DNA of 64,000 bases from Bemisia tabaci (GCF_918797505.1 NC_092797.1:13095372-13159371), one strand, 5' to 3'; shown: positions 33,992 to 45,042, numbered from the stretch's first letter. Numbers and translations are program-made. Notes: generated from the letters alone by a model not told the origin.

Positions 33992-34628
33992 TGGAGACTT
34001 GTAAGGGTATTTTGTTCATAGGAATGTTCAGTGAAATCCAAGCCGTATTTCAAGCATACAAAACGTTTTTACACGCAGCCCCGAGGAATATCAATCGGAA
34101 AGCGTTTAGAATGAGGGACCATGTGTTTTCAAAAACAAGAGGTCTGCTCGTTATGATTGAGAGAATTCTTCAAAGGAGGTAGAATATATCAATGGCCAAA
34201 GTGCGAAACCACGTAGTTCCTTTGCGGTATTCATTGCATTTCACAATTTCCGCTCCTGGTTTATTTTTTTTGGATAAAAACAAGTCAATTTTATAGCTTG
34301 ACATTTTTATGAAATATTCTGCAAGTAAAGAAGAAAAATCACGGCAGTTCTCAAGAAATTACGCGAACTAATTTTCCGAAGAAAAAATAAATTATGGAAG
34401 GGAATCCGCAACGTCGCAAACCGAGATACGCGGCTTCGCATTTTAGCAATCGATATGTAAATCAATTGGAACTTAGCTCTTGTTTATGCATTGAAGTTTG
34501 CTGCATCGAAATCAAGAATGAAACAATTCATCACATATTCCTGCTTATCATCCCCCCCTTCCTCCTAATGGACGAACAGAAACTGACTATAAAGCAAAGT
34601 ACATCAAGTAAAGATTTGCTACTCTTTC
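33992..34628. other. No recognised gene
   Basis: AT-rich unique sequence. AAGAAAAATCACGGCAGTTC (34330-34350) and CAACGTCGCAAACCGAG (34409-34426) resemble pieces at 61700 and 62487, hinting at another, unassembled repeat. Confidence 0.35.
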
Positions 34629-35584
34629 CCTGGTAAAAATTGGCGATAAGATCTGTGTTTCAAAATACCATAGGAATTCTTATAGCTGGCTAAAGGAGGC
34701 TACAGAAAATCATATAGCTGGCTGTAGAATGCGGAGAAAATCATACAGCCGGGCTATACGAAGCGATAAAGAATTATGCAGCCGGGCTATAGTTCCTATT
34801 GCCGGGCTTTACACTTTATCGCCTGGCTGTTGCTTTTTCGCCATCGATTATAAAAGGCTATAAGAAATTGTGTAGAAATCCGTGTGCTTTGGAGATCATT
34901 AAGTTTGGTACGGAACCACCTTAATATTTACAAAACACACGTTATATTTTCCTTTAATACTTATTTTTTTTTCATCAATTAAAATGAGAGTAGTCCATAC
35001 AGAGTGTGCAAACATTTCAAAATCATGAGTTGAACAACGCTGACTCCGCCAGATTAAATATTAGAGCCCAACACAAAGCGGAACGGCGACGCACTGGCGC
35101 CTACAAACCTAACAGGGATACTTCACGCATTGCGCAACGCGTGAAGTATCCCTGTTAGGTTTGTAGGCGCCAATGCGCGTTTCGCGCTGGCTGCCCGCCT
35201 GCCGCACCGCAGCGTGCCACGGGCGCTTGAAGCAACTATTTCACACCAGAGGTATTGCACAGCATCATACGAAACTGAAGGCGCTCTAATATGTTAGGAA
35301 TGGCAGGCATCCATCAAAAGTACGGAGCTTTCCTCGCAAAATAAATCAAGATACTACGGCCCAAAAAGAGAGCAGTGGTCCAAAAACTCACTAAGTCCTA
35401 GCATCCGGAATTAGTGACGTTTAGCATACACTTTATCACCTGGCTGTGAGTTGCTTAATCGCCATCGGCTATAAAAGGCTATAAGAAATTGTTTAGCCGG
35501 CCATAGAAGCTATTGGAAATCTTACAGCCGGCCGTAGGTCTATGGTATTTTGGAACACAGATTCTACTGCCAATTTTTACCAGG
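34629..35584 (-). mobile_element. Family H transposon, copy 2 (956 bp)
   Basis: Same element as 27204-28146 but inverted. It starts CCTGGTAAAAATTGGC, carries TAGCTGGCTAAAGG and CAGCCGGGCTATA repeats, a central hairpin at 35090-35177, and ends with TTTTTACCAGG. By eye the two copies are highly similar over their whole length, implying recent activity. Confidence 0.85.
35090..35177. repeat. Central hairpin of family H, copy 2
   Basis: CGCACTGGCGCCTACAAACC pairs with GGTTTGTAGGCGCCAATGCG, and GGGATACTTCACGC with GCGTGAAGTATCCC. Confidence 0.9.
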
Positions 35585-37458
35585 GTTTTCTTTCCACCGA
35601 TAACGGAAAAAAATAACTTTTATATTATTTAAATTAAATATCGAAGTAAAACTGTTTCAGTTGCAATACTCGTCACTACGTTGCAGTTGCATACGACAGT
35701 CTATAAAATTTTGAGTTTGGCTACACCGCAACCGATGAGTCGATCCAAGCTATTGTTAGCCCGAACCCGTTGCAAAATCGAAACTCGGCGACGGCGAAAA
35801 ACGCAAAATAAAAACGGAAATCATCAAAGGGAAATTTGTCGATGGAGAAAGGAAAACGGGGGCGCAAAGTAACGGTTCCGGGGGGCCCGGGGGGTGCAGC
35901 ACAGCAAAGGGTAATTGAAATATACAAAGTGGACGGGATGCGGCGGGGGCCGGGGGGCTTGACAATCGATTCGCGAGAAGGGGGTCAGTAGTAAACGGTT
36001 ATTATAATAACAGCAATTAAAATCGCTTGCATGGATTCGTCCGTTCGCCGCGCCTTAAGTGCTGACGATTTACGCTAATGATATCTCTCGTCTCGATTAA
36101 TTCCGCCCCTTCATCTCGCGGCGCTGCAACCCGCGGGAACGCTTAATGCGTCTGCATCAATCAAAAGTAAATGCGTGCACTGGAAGGATGAAGGAAACAA
36201 GACCGCCGGATGGAATGTTTCCTTGAACCGAGCCGCCGCTTCGGCTCTGTTTCGGCTCGCCCGAGCGCATTTCGCCTCTCGAAATCCTGTTGACATCAGA
36301 CAAACATCTCGAGGAATTTTCTCGGAGTGAGGCTCGGGCTAAGTCTTGGCTTTCGCTAAGTACGGAGTCCAGATATTGCGTTTATTCATCGTAATATCTG
36401 ACCAATTGCATATCGGTGTGATTTCACATCAGCAGACATATTAGTATTACCAGTTAAGTTTTTGAAGTATATGTCGTGGGCAGTTACCAATCGCGGACAA
36501 TTTGCTAGTCACAAGTGAATAATTTGAAAAGGATAAAATTCAGAAATAAATAAACAAGAAGAGAGGACAGATTTTCTTGCCGTTACTTAGCATAAATACA
36601 CACCTTTTTGTGTGCATCGTATACATGGTAGTGACATGCACGTACACCTAGGATAGCAAAATGTGTGTGGCATGTGTGGCAAAACTCGTGACCTAGGTTG
36701 GGTTCGAATCGCACATGCAACTAAACTAACGCCGTGACAATGCGATGGTATCATGAAAAATGAAGGCGCTTCAACACGAGATGGTGCCTTTGAGGACTTT
36801 CGTTCGTCAAGCTTTCATCGTGCACATGGAAATTACGAAATTGTTTGCAATTAATTGAAGCAACAGTAGGAACATGTAAATCGCTTGCAAATTGTCGGTG
36901 ATTTGTCACCGACATTGCTTCGACTTAAAAAAATACTTGGGAAACATTAAGTGAAAAAGAATACATTCGTCTTTGGAGAGTGTTCAAATTTTGTGACTTG
37001 GTATAAAAATATACACGCAAAAATATGATGACTTCATTCCAGAGACCTTATGTCCACAAAATGTTTTGTGAGTTACGTGACCGACAGGAAATTTTTTCTT
37101 GTCGGATAACCGACATGACATTTAGCGGTCTAAGATTTTAACAATCGATATTTTCTAATATTTCGGTAGAAGTAACTTTGATACTTTGAACCATAAAAGT
37201 GATCCCAGTTTCCTCTCGTGACCACTCTTAGACTCATACTAAAAACCTGCTGAGTCAAGGCCGTGAAGGCAAAAATTTAACTTCATCTTTTGAGATTGTC
37301 TATATTAAAAGCAGCTCCATCACATTTTCATTGCCTTGAAGGTAAATTGAGCACCTGGATCCTTATCACCCTTTCTCCCAACTTAATCATCGGCAACAGA
37401 GACGCAAATTAGTCGTCAAATTCTCAACAACTTTTTTGAGAAGGAAAAATGTCTTGGG
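35585..37458. other. Unique sequence with GC-rich island 35860-36330
   Basis: 35860-35965 is G-rich (GGGGGGCCCGGGGGG) and 36040-36330 is CpG-rich. The interval also has ATTA-type motifs (GCAATTAAAATCG, CGATTAATTCCG) that are typical of non-coding regulatory DNA. A small hairpin, TGTCGGTGATTTGTCACCGACA, lies near 36893-36914. I-like remnants are at 36696-36770 (GGTTGGGTTCGAATCG). No gene is recognised. Confidence 0.35.
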
Positions 37459-37955
37459 AAGGAAAAACGCCACACGAACATTCAAATATTGCCAAATTTT
37501 CCTCAGTAAGCTCTTATCTCCAAGAAAATTATGAATATTTTCCCTTGAAACTTTCAGAGTTTCAAAAATGTGAAGAGAATTCTCTGAAAGGAAGTAATTA
37601 TAACTTTCCCAGAAAAACCGATCGTGGCGGTAATTCCGGCTATTTCTCCTACTCCTCTTTTGTCTCTTCCCGAAACCTTCGTTTTGGTTCCTGCTTTCTT
37701 TTCCATCCTTTATGGTATAAGTTTTTTCATTCGCATCAATTCACTTGTCGGTAATTTTTAATCTTACTTTGTATTCTTAAGTATGTTTTTTTTTTTTTAT
37801 TTATTTGTCACATTATGTCTTTCGTACTCTTTCTTTCCTTCAAATCAATGAGGAATCAAAACTTACAAAGAACCTTCTCAGAACCGTTTTGTTTTATTCC
37901 AAGAATTTGACAACGTCCGAATGCCCATATGGCGTTTTTCTTCAGCAAGACAGAA
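37459..37955. mobile_element. Family B MITE, expanded and diverged
   Basis: The left part has AAGGAAAAACGCCACACG, TTGCCAAATTTTCCTC and GAATATTTTCCC. The right end, AATTTGACAACGTCC..CCATATGGCGTTTTTCTTCAGCA, comes about 400 bp later, so the interior holds an extra 240 bp or so of unassigned sequence. Confidence 0.6.
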
Positions 37956-37998
37956 TACATCAAAGAGGCGAGTCACCGCATAACGTGGAGGCGTCGTT

Positions 37999-38107
37999 CC
38001 CTCTACGTAAAAACGCATCTACATTTTAATTTGAGCCCTGGAAAGCAAACTGTTATACGGACAATCGGGCTCATCTTTGAAATTTTTCACGTTCTTACGT
38101 CAGAGGA
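37999..38107. repeat. Family G hairpin
   Basis: CCCTCTACGTAAAAACG pairs with CGTTCTTACGTCAGAGG on the outside, and TTGAGCCCTG with GGGCTCATC inside. Confidence 0.65.
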
Positions 38108-38576
38108 GCCACAAAAAGAGTGCCGTAGACAATTTGGCGGCGATAATCACTCGCAGCCGAGCAGAAGTAATTGCGAGACGAGTGCTTGAAACACTCAACC
38201 GTCGGAAAATTTTGCGGCTTTGTCGATCGAGCCGCAAAAAAATGGCAAGAGAGCTAATTAGATTAGCCTTGAGCTGGAACAATGTCACTCCTCGGCTGAA
38301 TCCAGAAAGGCCCTCGAGAATTAATGGCGAAACTCAAACAATGTTTTTCCGACTCACGTTCTCGTGAGCCTGCAGTAATTTGGGAGAGTGTTAGGCTCTC
38401 GGAAGATTTCGGGACTTTTCCGTTTTAATTTCTGACGAAAACACGCTGGGAGGACCTTGAGGCCTGCACCCCCTTAGGACACCTCGAGCAGCCGAGATGT
38501 AAGCCTAATTAATGAGCGCTTAAGTGGCTACAATTAAGCCGTTCTTCGCAACGCTGAGAGGAAAAATGGGGCTGTG
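38108..38576. other. Moderately GC-rich unique sequence
   Basis: Frames are open in several phases at 38077-38367 with no recognisable domain. The interval contains GAGCTAATTAGATTAGCC, an AT-core motif cluster compatible with homeodomain sites. No gene is supported. Confidence 0.3.
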
Positions 38577-38835
38577 TACTGCCGTGCTAAGGAAGAACGC
38601 CGTATGGGCCATCAGGCGTTGCCAAATCTCCTTCGACAAATCACGCATTTTCGGGAAAATTTAAGAACATTTCTCTTCCGATCTTTCGGAGGATTTCGTT
38701 CGAAGTTCGATCTAAAAAGTTTGAAAATTTCAAGGGAAAATATTCATAACTTTCTTCAAAAATAAATATTTTCTGAGAGGAAATTTGGCAACATTCGAAT
38801 CGTTCAAATGGCATTTTTTCCTTAGCGCGGTAGTG
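38577..38835. mobile_element. Family B MITE, well preserved
   Basis: Left end TACTGCCGTGCTAAGGAAG with AACGCCGTATGGGCC; right end CAAATGGCATTTTTTCC and TTAGCGCGGTAGTG. This copy defines both termini most clearly. Confidence 0.85.
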
Positions 38836-39369
38836 TAAAGGACGGTCGAGAATACGACAATTCAGTTTTTAGTCGGAGGCTGCTGCTCGCGAAAGTTGCG
38901 CTTTGAGCCAAGGCGACCTAAAAAGTTGCGCGAATTAGTATGTTTTCAACATCGTTTTCTTTATCAGCCCGAGGTTTTCAATGGGAACCTAACGTCAAAT
39001 ATTATATATTTAAAGATATTCAAAGAGTATATATTCTCAAAGAGAGTTGCAAGCTTTTACATCAAGGGGAGAAAGCAGTATAAGGTCTCTAAAACCTTCC
39101 TCTCTTGCTAAAAATGAAGCAGGAAATGAGGTTATCGATAATCCGAGACAGCGCCGTCAGAAACTATATGTTTTCACGATCAAAGTAAGCCGATCAAAAT
39201 GGGGCATCGAAACAACTGTTGAATGTTGCCCATCAAAACTTCTTGATCTCACTTCTTCTTTACCCCTTGATCAACGTAATTCGCAAACAGAGTATCAAAA
39301 AATGTCTTTTGATAATTTTTTGCGTTTGATGTGGATTAGAAGGTAAATTTGTCATTCAATTCCGATGAT
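38836..39369. other. No recognised gene
   Basis: A 99-codon frame (39047-39346) has no recognisable domain. AT-rich. Confidence 0.3.
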
Positions 39370-39420
39370 CAAAACTCAACAGTTGCATCGACGTGCCAGG
39401 AGACCTAGCTGCCAAGAAGG

Positions 39421-39657
39421 TTGGAACAACCATCGATGCCTTTTTCAGTTCCCACTTTACAGCATCCAGCAATATTCAGCTTTCATTCGCTCAACGTTCG
39501 CGGACTGCACTCGTATAATATATCGCCCATATTGTTGCCCCCCCTCAATACCGAATTACAGACTCTTGCTATACAAGTTTCTCTACAATTTAAGCTCACA
39601 ATATGCAATATATATATTCCGCCAAATACCAAATTAATTAATAAATGTGTCGACTAA
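39421..39657 (+). pseudogene. Non-LTR retrotransposon endonuclease scrap
   Basis: One frame encodes SLNVRGLHS, reminiscent of the WNxxGLxSN start of Jockey/I-type endonucleases. Closely after it comes TELQTLAIQVS and then LTICNIYIPPNT, which resembles the later strand motif (LQAVAV..ITICNIYLPP). The catalytic Glu-containing segment that should lie between is missing, and the frame then stops. It is a short, internally deleted relic with no reverse transcriptase. Confidence 0.45.
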
Positions 39658-39679
39658 GAGCATATTAAATAACCTAAGA

Positions 39680-40075
39680 GTCAGTTGCGCTAGTTGCAGA
39701 ATCGAGAGTTTAGATTTTCAAGGTTATCGATGAGCAAAAATTGATGAGATCTGTGCAAATGCCAAGTTCCAACGTCCAATATTCACGGAGAAATTGCTTA
39801 CCTATCGAATAGAGAGGTGCATGACGTCATCCATCGTCGTAGTGCATACCCTGGTTTCTTCCACCTCGGTTTCATCAATCAGCGAGACTCACATTTGTAC
39901 TGGTTGTTCGATGTGAAACTCGGATAAAACCAAACTGAAAGAAACCATACCATTACCGCGAAGGATGACTTCATACGTCGCGTTTTTTTGTGGGCGATAT
40001 ATATCTTAATATTCAACGTAAAAACTTAGCATATGAACAGATCTCATTCAATTTTGCTAATCTACGAGTATAACC
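39680..40075. repeat. Family L foldback element, copy 2
   Basis: It shares with 942-1384 the segments CAGTTGCGC at the left, GCATGACGTCATCCATCG, ACCCTGGTTTCTTCCACCT, CAATCAGCGAGACTCAC..TTTGTACTGGTTG and AATATTCAACGTA. It ends about 240 bp before the first Dpr exon. Confidence 0.65.
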
Positions 40076-40318
40076 TTAGACCAACTAACTAACCCATCTC
40101 CTTGACCAAATTTTTCCCATTACTATAGGAATTTAATTTTTTGTCTTTCCAGGTGTGAATAGAGCTTGGACAAAGTTGAATGGCGAGTGTATCGGGTACT
40201 TTTACTTGATGCCTCTGATATATTGCCTATTTCATATTTGAGGTTCTTCTGGCCACACTTTTTGCACTACCCATCCAAATGAAAAATGTATCTAATTCAT
40301 TTTTATCGTATGTTCCAG

Positions 40319-40536
40319 ATTTTGACACTCTGCTCCTGAGTTCGTTGAAGTACAAGCATAGACGAAGCATAGGAAAATCGGGCGACGCGGAACCGAGAGG
40401 ATCATCAAACAACCAGATAGGATTATCTTCATCCTCCACCGCTGTCTTCGCCACCGAAAACTCAACAGTCATCGTGGCTCAAACCGGAAGCACCGCCACG
40501 CTTCCGTGTACAATCCGGAAATTCGGCACCGGCGTT
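40319..40536 (+). CDS. Dpr/zig-8-type Ig protein, exon with start of Ig domain 1
   Basis: This exon encodes about 72 residues of a Dpr (defective proboscis extension response; annotated zig-8-like in many insects) cell-surface protein. Members are neuronal immunoglobulin-superfamily receptors that bind DIP proteins to specify synaptic partners. A variable Ser-rich stretch is followed by VFATENSTVIVAQTG (strand A/A', with an N-glycosylation site NST) and then STATLPCTIRKFGTGV, which carries the B-strand Cys of the V-type Ig fold. TTCCAG precedes the exon, and GTGAGT follows after GGCGTT. The entry is in phase 1 and the exit in phase 0. The frame joins directly to the exon at 57936, which continues VSWIRR. 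The upstream signal-peptide exon is not recognised here. The paralogue is undetermined. Confidence 0.85.
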
Positions 40537-41188
40537 GTGAGTAACACTTTCATCATTTGGGATGGAGTCAGGCAAAGGACCTTTAAGGGATTTTTTTTTT
40601 TTTTTTATTTACGTAACAAATTTGTATTCTAACATATCGTAACTACGACAAGAACTAAATACTTCGTATTTATTTGCATAAGTTACATTAAATTAAATTT
40701 TTATATCAAGAAACAAAGTAACGTTAGATAATACGGATTAACTGGAAGAACAAGAATTTTACCTTAAGGTGGGAAAAAACCGCCCGGTACAACAAAAAAC
40801 CTATTCGGGGTTTAAAGCATCAATTCTCAGTGTTTGGTAGTAAACGCTTTTTAATGCCTCCTATAGGGACCTTGGGTTTACTCCTCACAATAATGATGTT
40901 AAAAGTTCTTGAAATGGATCGCTGCAATGCTGACAATAGCATTGGCTAAATTCATCCATGTTTTCTATTCAATTTGCAGTTTATTATACTCAAACTTTGA
41001 ATTCCCGCATATTTTGGTGTTCTTTGCACCAGATGATGCGAAATAGTCTCCTCTAAGTTGTGGTCGATTAATTTCATTTTCTTCTTCAAATTTCAAGGCA
41101 TATTTTACCTAGCTCCATCTCTATATTTCAGTGTCAATTATTCTTGCACTGCGATTTTGTTGCTTGCTTGAAAAATGTTTCGTTTCTG

Positions 41189-41497
41189 CACGGAGTAAAA
41201 CACTTCGTGCTTGGGACCCGAAGTTAAGGTCATATGGATCTCTGAAGTTTTTGGATCACGTATCTAAAAACTTGAGGTCCAGCTGTCGAAGTTCGAGTCA
41301 GACATCTGAAGTACTTCGATACATACCGAAGGGTTCGGGTCACTTATCTGAAGTACTCCGGTACATACCGAAGTGCCTCGATGTCTGACCCGAACTTCGG
41401 CAGCTCGACCTCAAGTTTTCGGATGCGTGATCCGAAAACTTCAGAGATTCATATGACCTCAACTTCGGGTCCCATGCACGAAGTTTTTTCCTCCGTG
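41189..41497. mobile_element. Family X palindromic MITE, copy 1
   Basis: Ends CACGGAGTAAAACAC and TTTTTTCCTCCGTG. The outer arms are TTCGTGCTTGGGACCCGAAG with its complement, then TCATATGGATCTCTGAAG. The interior repeats GAAGTACTTCG/GAAGTACTCCG. It is 309 bp long and differs from copies 2 and 3 mainly in the central repeats (CATACCGAAG in place of CACATCCGAA). Confidence 0.85.
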
Positions 41498-41887
41498 TGT
41501 CATTTCATTTCTGAATGTCATTATTTCTAATTTGTCGTGATGGGAAAAAATATCTACGCCATGGAAACTATCGTTCAAGGTTTTTTTCCCCTCCCCATTT
41601 CAGAGTCATGCATTTGGCTTAGAGTTTTGATCAAAAATGAGGTAAGCAATTTTACCTCTAATAACTGATGAGAGGACTCGCGGTTATGACGGCGCGGAGA
41701 TACAACTATTCGTGCTTGATGGGTGTCCGTGTTGCATCTGTAAAATTGAAGGCGCGATGGCGTAAAGTGTGACCTTGCAACCATCCGCTCTATTACGAAT
41801 GAGGTCTTTGACTGATTTAGGAGAAAAATTAAAAAATAGGCCTAAGTACGTCTTTCCTATCTTCAGTTTTGTTGCTCTCGTAGCCTT
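41498..41887. other. Family J scrap, otherwise nothing
   Basis: A J block lies at about 41672-41757: GACGGCGCGGAGATACAACT, ATTCGTGCTTGATGGGTGTCC, AAATTGAAGGCGC. Reversed relatives are at 49346 and 52197 and a part at 12068. The rest is unique. Confidence 0.5.
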
Positions 41888-41934
41888 CACTGGAAAAAAA
41901 AAGTCGCTTGGATTTAGAGTCCAGACTCTTAAAA
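41888..41934. mobile_element. Family A left-end fragment
   Basis: CACTGGAAAAAAAAAGTCGC with TTGGATTTAGAGTCCAGACTC, then unrelated sequence. The GTCGCTTGG variant is shared with the copy at 63174, so there are two end subtypes of family A. Confidence 0.8.
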
Positions 41935-42030
41935 CAGAGAATATTCTGCCAACAGCGAAGAAGTTCCAATCTTCAGGGGGATACGTGGTTTCGTCTTTTA
42001 ATCATCAACATCTATTTCAAAGTGCTAAAC

Positions 42031-42110
42031 GCGCATTGGCGCCTACAAACCTAACGGGATACTTCAAGCATTACGTAATGCGTGAAGTATCATTTTAGGT
42101 TTGTAGGCTT
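42031..42110. repeat. Solitary family H hairpin
   Basis: GCGCATTGGCGCCTACAAAC pairs with GTTTGTAGG.., and ATACTTCAAGC..ATTACGTAAT..GCGTGAAGTAT forms the inner stem. No H flanks surround it. Confidence 0.75.
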
Positions 42111-42150
42111 TGTAAATTTGTAGGTTTAAAATAGTGTTGTAAGCGAACAA

Positions 42151-42383
42151 CACTGGAAAAAAAAAAAAACACATTGGATCTAGAGTCCAGACTCTTGAAA
42201 ACATTGACAAGAAAAAAGACTCCTGATTTAATCGGATTTTCGCTTGGATCAAGAACCTACCCTCTTAATTAAAGCGGATTTCTTTTGGATTCAAGCAAAA
42301 ATCCGATTGAATCAAGAGTATTTTTTCTTGTCATTGTTTTCAAGAGTCTGGACTCCAGATCCAAGCTACTTTTTTTACCAGTG
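42151..42383. mobile_element. Family A palindromic MITE, copy 6
   Basis: The left end is CACTGGAAAAAAAAAAAAAC with the CACATTGG subtype, and the right end is CCAAGCTACTTTTTTTACCAGTG, close to the other (GCTTGG) subtype. It may be a hybrid of the two end types. Confidence 0.85.
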
Positions 42384-42738
42384 TTTGAATGACATTCTTG
42401 AATGTGTGATAAACGCACATTTTATTCGTTGAGCGGACAACGCCGTGTTCAACGCAACCGTCGAGGGATCGGGACTTGTTTTACCACCTGATGAGGCCGC
42501 AGCGTTTTAAGTGGAGCCTTATGTTATTTGAACATCAATTTTCAAATATTTTAATCGATGGGGGGCCATACGGGAGCGGACATGAGCCCCATTCCAAGGT
42601 GGATGGCCTCCGTTATTTGTGAACACGACGTGTACAAACAGCCATGATGTTTTATCGGCAAAACTCATTAAAATAAGTCCCCGTGGTATATTGTTGCCGA
42701 GTCGCCATTGAAGTAACGTTATTATGAGGTAACTAACA

Positions 42739-43154
42739 CACTGAAAAAAAATTCTCGGCGTTTTTACCAAGGTCCGTTGGTACCTTTACCATCTCACTTT
42801 TTTTTACCAATTATTGGTAATTTTACCGAGACAGACTGGTAAGCTTACCTAAAAACCAGTATTTTTACTGTTTTTTTTTCGGTAAGAATACCACTTTTAG
42901 TGGTTTTCAATTCCCGGTAACTTTGCCATTTTACCTCGGTAATTCTACCACAGTCGATAAAAAATATTGGCGTTTTTACCAAGGTCCAGTAATATTACCG
43001 AGAAAGTTCAATAATTTTACTGAGATTTCTGGGTAAAATCACCAATTCCATAAATGGTAATTTTACCAAGAAAAAACTGGGATCAAATAGAACCCTGGAT
43101 TCTTGGTAATTTTACCCTTTTCTTAGTAAATACACCGATATTTTTTTTTCAGTG
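42739..43154. mobile_element. GGTAA-motif palindromic element
   Basis: Ends CACTGAAAAAAAATTC and ATTTTTTTTTCAGTG. Inside, GGTAA or TTACC occurs well over ten times (CGTTTTTACCAAGGTCCG, TTGGTAATTTTACCGAG, ATGGTAATTTTACCAAG, TTGGTAATTTTACCC), giving overlapping small palindromes. GCGTTTTTACCAAGGTCC appears twice. About 416 bp, non-coding. Confidence 0.75.
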
Positions 43155-44022
43155 CAGCTGTGACCTTCCGGTAAGAGTATCACAAAAGCCATGCGACGCT
43201 TAAAAATTTTTGTCGTTATTTTATTTTTTTATAGAGAAATCGTTGGTTGAATCTGTTTGAAAATTTTATAAAATAGTATATAAGCAGCACAAATGAAATT
43301 CAGTGAAATTTTCGGACAGCTTTGTTGAACAATTTTTCTGGAAAAAAATAAAATGGGGGTGGAAATTTTTAAACGTGGAATAGCGCTTGTGTTTGGCCGG
43401 AAGGTGATCTATTGATTATATCATTATTCTGGACAGGAAACTCACATAATTCTGCAAGTTTTCAACAGCAAAAACGGAGTGACACTTTAACCACTAACAT
43501 CGTGGTTCATGTTTGATGTTCATTAATCGCAAATTACGATTATGTAGCCTTAATCGGTATATGTGATGGCCTCATCTCTTTAAAAGAAGTATCGTGCTTT
43601 AGCAAAAGTCTCCCAGGCAATTTCATGAGGAAGGATGCTTTCGTTTCGTGATCTACGTAGAAAAAAACATGAAAAAGGCAATTTAAAATTTACCTAATTT
43701 CGAGCCGTTGCAGATTCCAAGGTGAAGTTTACTACGAAAGTGACTAGGCGGTAGATGTTACGTAAGCGTATAGTAAATTCCATCAGGGCATATTACCTTA
43801 ACCCAAAAGCTTACCTGGGTCCAATTACCACCTTTTTTTTCCGTGTATCAGTTGCAATCATCCAATCACAATCTTTAATGCTGTAGGCCCGTTTGACTGC
43901 CAAAAGTATAAGAGTTACCTGAGTGACATCGTAAGAAAGAATGGTTCTCTCGGTGGCTACCAGTTTGTGGGAAAAGCTGGCAACGGTACCGGCTTTTCTA
44001 CAAAGGACGCATAATAAATTCA
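43155..44022. other. Mostly unique; X-like right end near 43840
   Basis: CTTACCTGGGTCC..ACCACCTTTTTTTTCCGTG at 43811-43846 looks like the right end of another A-flanked element, with a possible left end near 43649 (ACGTAGAAAAAAAC). No gene is recognised. Confidence 0.35.
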
Positions 44023-44260
44023 CCGGTAAAAATTACCATAGTGGGATTACCAGAATATGGTAAAATGACCAATTTACAGGAAATTCCAGGTCGGTAATTT
44101 TATCCATTTTATTTACTGTACTCAATAACCTTCCGCCAGTAATCTCACCGTATTCAATGAAAAAGAAAGTCGGTAGAATTACGCATGGTAAAGTTAGACA
44201 CTGAAAGATGGTAAAATAACCAAAAATTCCTGTTTCGAATCTCCGGTAATTGCTCCCATG
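44023..44260. repeat. GGTAA/TTACC motif cluster
   Basis: ACCGGTAAAAATTACC, GGATTACC, ATGGTAAAATGACC, TCGGTAATTTTATCC, ATGGTAAAGTTAG and CCGGTAATTGC occur within 240 bp. This is the same motif as in the element at 42739, but clear termini are lacking. Probably a decayed relative. Confidence 0.55.
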
Positions 44261-45042
44261 ATGTTTTGTTCATGATGAACTATCGCATAAAACACATAGC
44301 TTAGAATTGGAGCCTGTCCAGAGGTCCATTGCAGCATCGTGTTTTTCCCTCCTAGATTCGTGTGCGTCAGTTAACCGTTGAAGGGGGCGGCACGCACGGT
44401 TAGATTTTTGACGGCGCGGTGGGTGGAGGAGCCCAAGTTACTGGCTCACTCACCGCAACTTTAAGTCTCCTTTAATCCAGCCCTCCGCTCGGTATCATTG
44501 CTATTCCGCGCGCAGGCCCTCGACCCTCAAGCCGACCAGACTGCCGGGCTTACAACTGCCAAATTTGGTCGAAATCAAGGGAGCCCCTACATCTTCCCCC
44601 ATTCTTCCTTACATCCGTGATGAAGACGTACTCTCCCTCATATTTACTCTCAACCTCTACCTTTCTTCCTCTATTCTGCTCGCTTTTTGTCGATCTTGTA
44701 ATATTGTAGACCAGGAATTTCATCTTTATCTGCACTAAAACTTTTTTATAATTAAATTTGACTGCACTCGTTAAACTAGGGCTGAAAAGTTAGACTCCAA
44801 CTATTTCAGCATCAATATTTTCCCCCAAATTGCGGAGGGTACTTTTTTCTCGAAGACAATCGGGGGAAATTGAAATTCAGGATTTATTTTAACCCTGATC
44901 TGACGTATAGAGTCCTTTAGACCCTCTTTTACCTACCTAAGCCACATTAAAAGGACCAACGGCTAAAAGTCTTTGACCTCATAAAAAGGAATAAGAGAAA
45001 AAATGAAGAAATGGAGAAGGAGGTGGAGAAAAATACATTTCT
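44261..45042. other. No recognised gene
   Basis: Unique sequence, GC-rich at 44360-44560. A 61-codon minus-strand frame (44550-44735) has no recognisable domain. Confidence 0.35.

Noticed and set aside
39299..39346. LMWIRR followed by GTAAAT as a possible Dpr exon
   Set aside because: Only WIRR matches; the residues before it do not fit an Ig domain, and the true VSWIRR exon is at 57936.
40279..40318. ATG at 40279 as the start of the Dpr-type protein
   Set aside because: It lies just upstream of a good splice acceptor, gives no signal peptide, and the exon is entered in phase 1.
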